From: Arachnopeziza araneosa | Taxonomy: Eukaryota; Ascomycota; Leotiomycetes; Helotiales; Arachnopezizaceae | Length of the DNA: 44,509 bases | Direction: 5' to 3' | Assembly (NCBI GenBank): GCA_003988855.1 | Contig: QYAI01000185.1 | Location: forward strand, 1 to 44,509 | Shown: positions 10,430 to 19,319 of the stretch, in pieces | How the letters are laid out: each line of letters starts with the position of its first letter | Position numbering within the stretch: the stretch's first letter is position 1 | The notes under the pieces: model-generated | The model's input: only the letters and a program-made list of their open reading frames with translations | What the model was told of the DNA's origin: nothing | Databases searched by the model: none | Program-made: the position numbers and the translations under genes

Positions 10430-12052
10430 ATGCTTCAACCACTTGAAAAATTCCACAGTACAAGAACCAGCCCTAAAAAAATGGCAGGAAGAGAAATACA
10501 AGAAATTAATTTACCATTCCGGTTTCAACCAGGTAGACGTAAAATTCAAAATCTACAAATCAGGAAAAAATCCAATTTCAAAGGCACCTATAACGAAAGA
10601 ACATCAGCGAATGGCCAGATTGATCCTAAGCATGGGCAACCACCAAAGTGTGCACGACAACAAACAGAAAGCCATGAACAAGAGCAGAGTGTATCAATGC
10701 TGAGCGATAGCCATAAGTTATTCAGCGACCGCGAACCAGATTTCAATCCATCAAAACAGCCGTTCAAGTCGTCAAAAGGGCACGAAGATCGGCGAAGCGC
10801 AGAGGAAACTTCAAACAATCCCAAAATTGAGAGCACAAAACTAGTTGAGATAATCGACGTGATTCAAAGAGATTTTAACAACCGATTCCACGAACTTAAG
10901 GACATGGTGACTGTCTTTGTAGAGACAACCACCAGACAACAAGAAATAGAAATTGATACGTTAAAGAGGGAATTAAAAGATAAGGGCCAGGAGCTGAAGG
11001 ATTGGGAAGAACAAATTGTTGCAGCACAACAAATCATAGCCGAAAATAAACGAAGACCAAAGACCAGTCTAACAGAGGATGAAAGTACAATTAAAGGGAA
11101 CATTATGAATCTCCAGGATGAAATCAAATCATGGGCGAGGAAATGGGGAGGTGCTGATTTCTCCGCCATTGAAAAATTGACTGAAAAGGCAAAAGACACG
11201 GTTGCAGCACAATTGAAGCAGTTTATGATACTTGAAGATGGAAAAATCCCATTGTGTTTGAGAAGTAGAGATATGGAAATAAAAGGATCCCAGCTCTGTT
11301 TGGAAGCGATGTTGGGGCACTGGGTCGGGACTAAGGTTTTCAATGCTCCGTTTCGACCTCTAAGAAAATCCATCTTCGCCGAACATAGGTCGAAAACGAA
11401 GCATCAGAATGATAAAAACAACATGTCTCATTTAACGGTTCCGGCAGACAAAGTTCTCCAAAATTTATATGACACACTCTCCAAGGGTAAGCATCTCTCC
11501 CCTAACCTCCATTCTCTCACTCACAACACAGTAAATAAAAAGAAAGCGCAGCTCTGGAGAAGCGATACGCTATCCATTTTGGATCCTGCATTGACCGATT
11601 CAGCTTCTCCAGAGATATCACGCGTACAAGGAGAAGCTGCCGCACGGCGGATCCAAACGGCTTCCGAACTGGCCTATTTATTCCTCGAAACTAGCATCGC
11701 CCATCTCTTTTTCTCAGAAACCACGCCAACTGATATCAAGCATCGCCGCGAAAAATTGCAGAGGATTTTCCAAACCGCATTGGACGAGGCTGGAAAGCTA
11801 TGGAAACAACTCACCATCACACAATGCGTTTATCTCTCAGATCTGAGGCATGAAACTTTCAGCCATCGTTCAGAGTTGTTGAGAGCTCATGGTTTTCATA
11901 AGTTGGGAGTTGATGACGACGAGCATCGCTTGGATGGCCATCCCGTCCGTGTTGTTCTGTTCCCCGTGATCAAGGGATATGGAAATATGGATGGTGAGAA
12001 ATATGAGCAGGAACGGATCTGGGGCAAGGGAATTGTCTGGTTGGATGAGTGA
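10430..12052 (+). CDS. Uncharacterised fungal coiled-coil protein
   Basis: Function unknown. From about 10726 the frame is convincing: a predicted coiled coil (QEIEIDTLKRELKDKGQELK and onward) and the segment NLQDEIKSWARKWGGADFS. It ends in a conserved tail reading GHPVRVVLFPVIKGYGNMDG and then GKGIVWLDE, a layout seen in lineage-expanded ascomycete proteins without known function. Bases 11487-11531 look like a 45-nt intron (GTAAGC, CTAAC, CACAG); because it is 3n and stop-free the frame is open either way. Spliced length from 10430 is about 525 residues. The start is uncertain: 10430, 10481 and 10697 are in-frame ATGs. Over 10419-10700 another frame has better codon usage and could be joined to this one by a 35-nt intron 10691-10725. 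That gives a phase-consistent 623-residue model starting at 9932. Confidence 0.7.
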   Translation: MLQPLEKFHSTRTSPKKMAGREIQEINLPFRFQPGRRKIQNLQIRKKSNFKGTYNERTSANGQIDPKHGQPPKCARQQTESHEQEQSVSMLSDSHKLFSDREPDFNPSKQPFKSSKGHEDRRSAEETSNNPKIESTKLVEIIDVIQRDFNNRFHELKDMVTVFVETTTRQQEIEIDTLKRELKDKGQELKDWEEQIVAAQQIIAENKRRPKTSLTEDESTIKGNIMNLQDEIKSWARKWGGADFSAIEKLTEKAKDTVAAQLKQFMILEDGKIPLCLRSRDMEIKGSQLCLEAMLGHWVGTKVFNAPFRPLRKSIFAEHRSKTKHQNDKNNMSHLTVPADKVLQNLYDTLSKGKHLSPNLHSLTHNTVNKKKAQLWRSDTLSILDPALTDSASPEISRVQGEAAARRIQTASELAYLFLETSIAHLFFSETTPTDIKHRREKLQRIFQTALDEAGKLWKQLTITQCVYLSDLRHETFSHRSELLRAHGFHKLGVDDDEHRLDGHPVRVVLFPVIKGYGNMDGEKYEQERIWGKGIVWLDE

Positions 12053-12416
12053 TGCTTTCGAAATGGATTTGAAATAAAATTGCCAGGATAATTCGAAATA
12101 GGGTTGGAATAAATTACCAGGATAATTTCTGAATTGATGTTTTCTCAAAACACCACCAAATACTTGAATTCGCATGCCATCGTGGTTTCCACTGTCTTCT
12201 TAAGGTCTAAGCCTTTCATATATTCATAAATGCCATTATTGATATGGGATAATGAAGGTATTTAGTAGCGAGCGTTGAATTATATATCCCTTAGTGCAGG
12301 CACTGTTGTGTTTTAGATCAAGCAACACTTTGCCATGTATCTTAATCTTATTGCATTGCTAGGAAAGAACAGAAGTGTTCTACATTGCTCAATCTCGAAG
12401 GGAAGAAAGACGGAGA
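12053..12416. other. Convergent 3' region
   Basis: 364 bp between the ends of two convergent genes. AATAAA at 12073-12078 is a possible polyadenylation signal for the upstream gene. A short direct repeat, CCAGGATAATT, occurs twice at about 12083 and 12117. No coding signal. Confidence 0.4.
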
Positions 12417-14605
12417 CTATTCAATCCTCTTCTTTCCCTCCTCCGCATTAGTGTATCTCGCCGTACTGAGACCTCTCTCATGTCTCGCAACCAGAGTTCC
12501 GATGACCTTGTCTTTTCGAACATTACTAATAGCCTCATTATAACCTTCTGTCGCCCATGGTCTTGGGTTGAGCTTCGGCCAATTAACCTGTTTCCATTTA
12601 GTACATGAGTTCTCAAATGCGAGGAAATCTTACATATAGCATTCCATTGGTATAAATGAAATTCAACGACCATAATCCAACAAGAAACCAAAATAAAATA
12701 AAGATTCGGATCGGAAGAACTGCGCCATCAGGAACTCTTCGAGTGACAGTTCCTACGAACACGAAGAAAAAGCTGAAAGCTAGAATATATGGAATAGCTT
12801 GAATAAGCAACGGTCTCCTGTCACCGAAGATAAAACGTGATCCAGTCTCTGGCAAATACGCTCCCATAAAAAGATCGAATGCATCTTGTTTTGGGCCATC
12901 TGTGAAGTTGTTTTTCACGTATCTCATGATGGAGTTCCGCAAATCTTGAAGAGCTCCAGATTTGGTTCGTACACCTGTGCGAGTGAAGTCCGTCTTCAGA
13001 GCTCCAGTACCAGAGTATGATTTGGAAACTATGTCAGCATTGTCTGCCCAAAGCTTTCTGAATAACACCTCAAATGCAGGATCCGCCGAGGTAAAGGTTT
13101 CACCACGCGCAAGCACACCAAGGTCAGTAAGTTGTCGATTCAGTGCATAACGGGCAAGCATGCTCTGTACAACATTGGTTCGATCAAGGCAGTCCATGCA
13201 GTTGGTTCGTACAACGCTGGTCTGGTGGTTCCTAACTTCCAGGCGACCCGAAGAATCAGCCGGCATATCCACGCCACGAAAGTACTGTTGCGCTTCAAGT
13301 GCATCGTGCAGTTTGTCCAGCAGGAGCTGAACTCGGTGCCATCTCAATCCCTTTGTTTCGTGATGGAAATCAAAGTAGATGTAATGGAGTCGATCCATCT
13401 CTTGGTTGCGGCTACGTGATTCTACGGTCCGGAATTTCTCATCAGTGATGCTATCATGTTCCTTGCTTTCAGAAGGAGATGAAACAAGAAGTTTGACCAT
13501 TTGTTCATATGCTTCTTTGACCCGTACTTCTCTGCCCGTCTGCTTGACTAAATTCACGAGATAGTTGTCCCCGTAGATCCGGATCTGCTCGTCAAAGTGC
13601 GCCTTTGCTGCAGAAACTGCATTTTCAACCCCTCGGACTTGTAGCTTTGGTGTATAATGCAAGGTGCTGACTTCGGCCCAAAAGACTGGTACACTCCCTC
13701 TGGTTTGTACGTAGGACAGAATTTGAGATTCCTTCCCGCCCGAACCTCCAATTTTGCCATTTTGCATACCTGCACCACCAGCAAAACCACCAAGACCAGC
13801 TGTATTGTCGTTGAGGACAAGTATTTGCTCGGATTCGTTAAAATTGGACACATTTCCTTGCTCATCTACCCCTCTTGAGAAGTATCTAGTTCCAGCTCGG
13901 TGTCGTGATCGTCGAGTGATGAGAGCCACTGTCAAACTGGTGTTCTTTATACGAGTGGGAATAATCTCGAGCATGCCGTAAATGACAGGGAGGACATAAG
14001 GGTCAACACCTGGTTGTTGGCCTTGTTGCTGTCGACTCCCCGATGCCCGAAAGTCGATTAAATCTGATTGTATGAATCTATTCCAAAAGAACCGATCATC
14101 TGCCCTCTTCCACAGAGGAGCGGATACGTCCAGTTGTGACTGTCTCTGGAACGTGTTGGTTATATCCAAGGAATACGAAAAGTACATGGGCCCGGACTTG
14201 ATAAAGGTCTTGAGTAAAGTGACATAGTTGTCCTCATCTTGATCGTGGAGTGGTCTTTCGCGGAGAGGCAGGAATTCAGTTGCAATGACTCTGTATACCA
14301 TATGGCCCTTCAATCTGCCCATTGGCTGAGCTTTCGTAATGACTATGATGTACTTGTCTATAGTGTGGTTAGCCTTGAAGGCCCAACGTTGTTACCTCCA
14401 TACCTAAACGCAACTTGATAATGCCCAAAATTCCTGCAATACTCGAAACCCTCTTCCCTCCCAGCAAAGTTCCATCATTCAATCGCAGATCTCCAGATGG
14501 CCGGTCGACGACCAGGGTCGGAGCAGATGGTGACGAAGGAGATGTAAATGCATAATGAGATGTGGAAGCATGGACATTGATGTCCCGGAATGGAAGAGAA
14601 GCCAT
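12417..14605 (-). CDS. sac1: SAC1-type phosphoinositide phosphatase
   Basis: An ER/Golgi membrane phosphatase that dephosphorylates PtdIns4P and related lipids. Exons 14605-14404, 14357-12634 and 12587-12417 give 698 residues; introns are 14358-14403 (GTATGG..TAG) and 12588-12633 (GTAAGA..CAG). The catalytic P-loop is RTNCMDCLDRTN (C-x5-R-T) with Cys at about residue 454. The SAC domain start is visible as KYIIVITKAQPMGRLKGH. Two hydrophobic segments near the C terminus (IQAIPYILAFSFFFVFVGTV, and IRIFILFWFLVGLWSLNF) anchor it in the membrane as in yeast Sac1. The tail NWPKLNPRPWATEGY is added by the last exon and is typical of Sac1. The start MASLPFRDINVHAST fits the fungal N terminus. Length is slightly above yeast Sac1 (623), as usual in filamentous fungi. 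Confidence 0.96.
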
Positions 14606-15175
14606 GATGGAAATTGAAATGAACGCGATTAGATCAGCTCCTCTTGAGGCCAAAAGAACAAACAAACATGTGGCGCTGTTTGCTTGAGGACTTGAATACT
14701 GTCTTCTGCAGCTCTAATTCCAATCCAAGCCTCGTAAATTACGCGGCTAACAGGGGTGTGGCAATAGACATTTGGACTTTATGTGTTAGAGGGACGACTC
14801 TGTCCGTGACGAAAGAAAGTCAGGTATTGCTGTAGACTTCTCCTGTAATTCTCGAGGACAGTATTGGGATAATCAGCAAAGCAGTCTCCATTCAGACTTT
14901 TCACATTAAAACACTTTCATTGGTGTGAGAGTGTAAGTATCGGTCCCAAGTTTTCCATATCAATCCCCAGGATTACGCAGCTCGGTATCACGTGGAGCTA
15001 GCTTGTTGTCGCCTTCCGCAGCTCAATCCCATCAAAGCATCGTCACTCCAAGAAACTTCCCACCAGACAACACGCATCCTCCAAGCAAACATTACATCTT
15101 CCTCCATACGATTTACTCCCTGGGCTAGGACTCTACGACAATAAACTCACACTCATCATACTGCTTCGCTCCACC
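14606..15175. promoter_or_regulatory. Divergent promoter between SAC1 and Rab5 genes
   Basis: 570 bp between two outward-reading trafficking genes. An E-box CACGTG lies near 14991. The last ~100 bases before the GTPase start are CA/CT-rich, typical of fungal 5' UTRs. Small open frames here have no domain. Confidence 0.45.
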
Positions 15176-16036
15176 ATGGCTGCTAGAGGCCCAGCAGGCA
15201 CCCGTGGCGGTAACCGCTTTGCTCAATTCAAGCTGGTATTACTCGGTATGTGGGGCTGTTCTCTCAAAAACCGCGAGAAAATGATCTAACCATTGTGTAT
15301 AGGAGAATCTGCCGTGGGAAAGGTTCGTGGTTCACTTGACAGCCGAGCATCCATATTGACTGCTATCAGAGCTCCCTAGTCCTTCGATTCGTCAAGGTGA
15401 ACTTCCATCATTATGGCTTAGATACCGCTGATATTGACCATTATTAAGGATCAATTCGATGACTTTAGAGAATCAACAATCGGAGCTGCCTTCTTAACGC
15501 AAACCATTTCTCTTGACGACAACACAACAGTAAAGTTTGAGATATGGGATACGGCCGGACAAGAGAGATATAAATCGCTTGCGCCGATGTACTACCGAAA
15601 TGCGAACTGTGCCGTGGTGGTTTATGATATTACACAAGCTGTAAGATTCTGTCGCTGGATGCTAGAGATTGGAGCTGATATTCCATAGGCATCGCTAGAT
15701 AAGGCCAAGCAGTGGGTAAAAGAATTGCAGAGACAGGCAAACGAGAACATAATCATCGCTTTGGCTGGGAACAAGCTCGATTTGGTAACAGCTAACCCCG
15801 ACAAACGGGCGATCAGTATTGCGGATGCGGAGGCCTATGCTAAGGAAGCCGGACTTCTATTCTTCGAGACATCTGCGAAAACATCCGAAAATGTTCGAGA
15901 ACTTTTTACATCTATTGCCAAAAAACTCCCATTAGACCAGGCTGGCCCGAGAAATCCCAGAGCTGGCGGGCGAGGCGGGGTGGAGCTGAGATCAGAAACA
16001 TCAGCAGTACAAGGGGGCCCAGGATGTGCTTGCTAA
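15176..16036 (+). CDS. ypt5: Rab5-family small GTPase (Vps21/Ypt5 type)
   Basis: Controls early-endosome fusion and vacuolar trafficking. Five exons: 15176-15245, 15303-15322, 15370-15396, 15449-15640 and 15689-16036 give 218 residues. All GTPase motifs are present: P-loop GESAVGKSS, the effector region FRESTIGAAFLTQ diagnostic of Rab5, WDTAGQERYKSLAPMYYR, NKLD and ETSAK. The C terminus GGPGCAC ends CxC for double geranylgeranylation. The exons carrying the P-loop end and SSLVLRFVK are only 20 and 27 nt. Intron 15397-15448 ends AAG; an upstream CTTAG at 15416-15420 would add nine residues and is probably not used because FVKDQFDDF is the conserved sequence. Start ATG has a good context (CCACCATGGC). 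Confidence 0.96.
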
Positions 16037-16549
16037 AGATCCATGGAGATGTCCTGGAGTGGGAGTATATTTGCGAGGAATGATAGGAAATTACTCCAGG
16101 TCTTGAGTTAACAGTCAGCTCTCCAATGTTGTTGTCTTCGATAGATTTCGACTTGGTGCATCCGACGTGGATAGATGCGTATTCCGGCCATTAATGATAA
16201 CCGTCTTTAATACCTTGATCTGTCCGGATTGTCGTTTCTGGGTTATTTGTGGCAGGAATTTTCTGCATGGCGTGGAGGTTTTCTTTGAGCTGTTCTGCGG
16301 CATTTTGGGTGTACGATATGCAATAGAACACTTGCACGACCTAATACTGTCTTCCAGCTGTAAAATAATCGTAATGTAATGTGTGAACATTAAACTAGAT
16401 ATTTTAGCACTTTTTCGTTGCCTCACAAGCAGCCCAGCCTTGCGGGATCGGTTCGCTTGGCACTCTGGGAGCTTGCACCTCCAAGATTTTCCGACCTCAC
16501 GCTTCAACATCACAACTTCAACCACCATCCGTCGCCAACGCAGCCCGTC
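16037..16549. promoter_or_regulatory. Intergenic/promoter region upstream of MIC60
   Basis: 513 bp between the GTPase stop and the MIC60 start, on the same strand. It contains the 3' UTR of the first and promoter of the second. No domain-bearing open frame on either strand; the longest minus-strand frame (about 16115-16528) is low-complexity and unsupported. Confidence 0.4.
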
Positions 16550-18776
16550 ATGCTGCGCGCCTCTCTTCGGTCGACGAAGGCCTTTGGTTACACATCAAGT
16601 GTAACCAACGCCGGACGTCAATGGCACGCGATACAGCCTGGTCGGGTTGGATCGGGAAGCTTGGTATGAATTCCCAGCCTTTCAAATCTACTCAATTGAG
16701 GATGAAAGCAGTCGCTAATTGATATTTTAATTTTAGAGAGGCTTCGCCGATGAGGTAAAGCCTAGTATCAATAACTCGAAATCTGCTGTGCTGCCTGGAT
16801 CCGCCAGTCCAAGTACCTCAGAACCTCTCCCTCCTGGAGCAGTCGCAACATCAATAAACGCGAAAACAGCAACTACGCCAGTTACGAACCCTACAATTCC
16901 ACCTCCAAATGTCCCTCTCACCCCTCCTAATCCTGCACCTTCGGCTCCTGTTCCTCCCCCTTCACCACCACCAACTGTAAAACCAAAGCCAAGACGACTT
17001 TTCCGAAGATTCTTCACTACGGTAATCCTACTTTCTGTGCTTGGATTTGGAGGTGGTGTTGCCTATTCAAGAGTCAATGATAACTTTCACGATTTCTTTA
17101 CCGAATACGTTCCTTTTGGAGAAGAAGCTGTACTTTATCTAGAGGAGAGGGAGTTCCGAAAACGATTTCCCAAACGTGCCGGAACACAGCCTAGAGATAC
17201 TGGAAATACACTGGAGATTCCTAGCAAAAGCGGTGTTTCGTGGAAAGTGGCAGAGCCAACGACTGGAAGGCATGCAAATGCTACAACAGAAGCTCCAAAG
17301 CCCAGTCAAGCTCTACAACACCCTGAAGAGACAAAGCGTAGTGAGCAAGCAAAGGCTGTTCAGATTGCTAAGGCCGAGAAGGAAGAGAAGGATGCAAGCA
17401 AACCTGTCGCACCTGTCGGCAAATCGCCCGAGCCTAAGTCTGTAGCAAAACCTGGCCACCCCGTAACATCTGAAGCTGCTCCAAAAGTAGCTGCCTCTCC
17501 AGCTCCTGTCCCGGTAGTTGCCCCAGCAGCTGCTTCAGCATCTGGAGCAGTCGCCTTTACTCCACCAGAAGTTGACCAACCTTCAAAGTTTCCTCCTGAG
17601 GTCACGCGCATCGATCCTATCAACATCAAAGATGCAAATGAACCTTTAGTTCAGGATCTAGTCAAAATCATCAATGACATAATCACCGTTGTAAATGCAG
17701 ACAACTCGGATCAGAGGTTTTCGGCCACCATTGGGAAAGCTAAAGGTGAATTGAGTAAAGTTGGCTCTAAAATATTAGCTTTGAAGAAAGACGCCGAAAA
17801 GAATGCTGAATCCAAGGTTCAATCTGAAAAGGAGGAATTTGATCGTGCAGCCAAAGAACTCATCCGTCGTGTTGAAGCCGAAATGGCCCAACAACAAACA
17901 CAATGGCAAGATGAGTACAACACCGAGCGCGAAAAACTACAACAAACATACGAGCAGAAACTCAAGGCCGAAATCGAACGTGCTAATGAAGTTAATGACA
18001 AACGCTTGAACAATTCTCTGCTCGAACAAGCTGTTGAAATGAAGCGAAAATTTATCCAAGAAGTCCAAGACCGCGTGGAAGAGGAGCGAAATGGTCGCCT
18101 CGGTAAACTCACTGATCTATCAAAGACGGTGACTGAACTAGAGAAATTAACCACGGATTGGAATTCGGTTGTGGATGCCAATCTGAAAACACAACATTTA
18201 CATGTTGCTGTTGAGGCTGTGCGTGCCAACTTGGAGAAGAGCCAAATCCCAAGACCCTTCACTCGTGAATTGGCTGCCCTGAAAGAAATCGCTTCCGATG
18301 ATCCAGTTGTTAATGCTGCAATCGCGTCCATCAACCCTACAGCTTACCAGCGTGGCGTTCCATCCTCGGCACAACTCATCGATCGTTTCCGTCGCGTGGC
18401 CACTGAAGTTCGTAAAGCTTCTCTCCTGCCAGAAGACGCCGGTGTTGCTAGTCACGCCAGTAGCTACGTGTTGAGCAAGTTGCTCTTCAAGAAGAAGGGC
18501 GTTGCTGTGGGTGATGATGTCGAAAGCGTCTTGACGCGAACAGAAACTTATCTCGAAGAGGGCGACTTGGATTCTGCAACGAGGGAGATGACGGCGTTGA
18601 AAGGATGGGCGAAGACTTTGAGTCGGGATTGGCTTACTGAGGCGAGAAGGGTCTTGGAAGTGCAGCAAGCGCTTGATGTAAGTTTGATGAAGTCTTCTTC
18701 CTTATTATTGTAGAGAGCTAATGTGATAAAGGTTATTGCCACAGAAGCGAGGCTACAGAGCTTGAGGGTCGAATAA
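16550..18776 (+). CDS. mic60: MICOS complex subunit MIC60 (mitofilin)
   Basis: An inner mitochondrial membrane protein that shapes crista junctions and contacts the outer membrane. Exons 16550-16663, 16737-18677 and 18732-18776 give 699 residues. Introns are 16664-16736 (GTATGA..TAG) and 18678-18731 (GTAAGT..AAG with GCTAAT). The N terminus MLRASLRSTKAFGYTS is a basic amphipathic presequence, with likely cleavage near RGFADE. Next come a Pro-rich stretch, one membrane span (FFTTVILLSVLGFGGGVAYS) and the family signature NDNFHDFFTEYVPFGEEAVL. A Lys/Ala/Pro-rich region and a long coiled coil (about 310-470) lead to the C-terminal mitofilin signature, completed by the last exon to end VIATEARLQSLRVE. 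Length agrees with filamentous-fungal MIC60. Confidence 0.96.
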
Positions 18777-19319
18777 AGAGGACTGACTTCCTTTTGTGCA
18801 TGCATGATGGAGAGGGAAAGCGAGGCTTGTATGAGATACAAATTAGATATGTATTTTATTCTTGATCTGTTAATGTGATGGTCAAACATTCGAGAAACGC
18901 GAAGCTCTATTTGGAAGGACGTTGCTGAAATTTCCATCCATCACAAGGAGAAGTTTCCTATCCGAAGGTTGTTTTCTTCTGGAACAAACAGTGTCCACTT
19001 TTGATCTCTTTATCATATATTCAAGAAATCAGAACAGAGAGAGTAGAACTGGAAAGTCTTCCAAGTACACCAATAGGGTTGACGTCAGTTATACTGATGA
19101 TGAAAGAGATGAAGCGCCTAGGACTCGGCAATGGAATACGGATTGTGATACAAAATTCTATTATCCTATTTTTGAGCCGATGAATCCAATTTCAATCCGT
19201 CCTCACCCCAGGCCTACTGTGTTCCATTCTTCGGGGGTAGCGCAGCGCAGCCTATTACAAGGGTAATTGCTGCACAGAAGTCCCACAACCCAGATTATCA
19301 ATGGCTGTTTCGCACCCCG
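18777..19319. other. Convergent 3' region
   Basis: 543 bp between MIC60 (+) and the protease/zinc-finger gene (-). No coding evidence beyond short chance frames. Probably 3' UTRs and terminators of both genes. Confidence 0.4.

Noticed and set aside
10864..11373. 169-residue minus-strand frame
   Set aside because: Antisense to the coiled-coil gene; its Ser/Phe-rich composition is the complement of Glu/Lys-rich coding sequence.
17819..18668. Minus-strand frames inside MIC60
   Set aside because: Antisense shadows of the coiled-coil region of MIC60.
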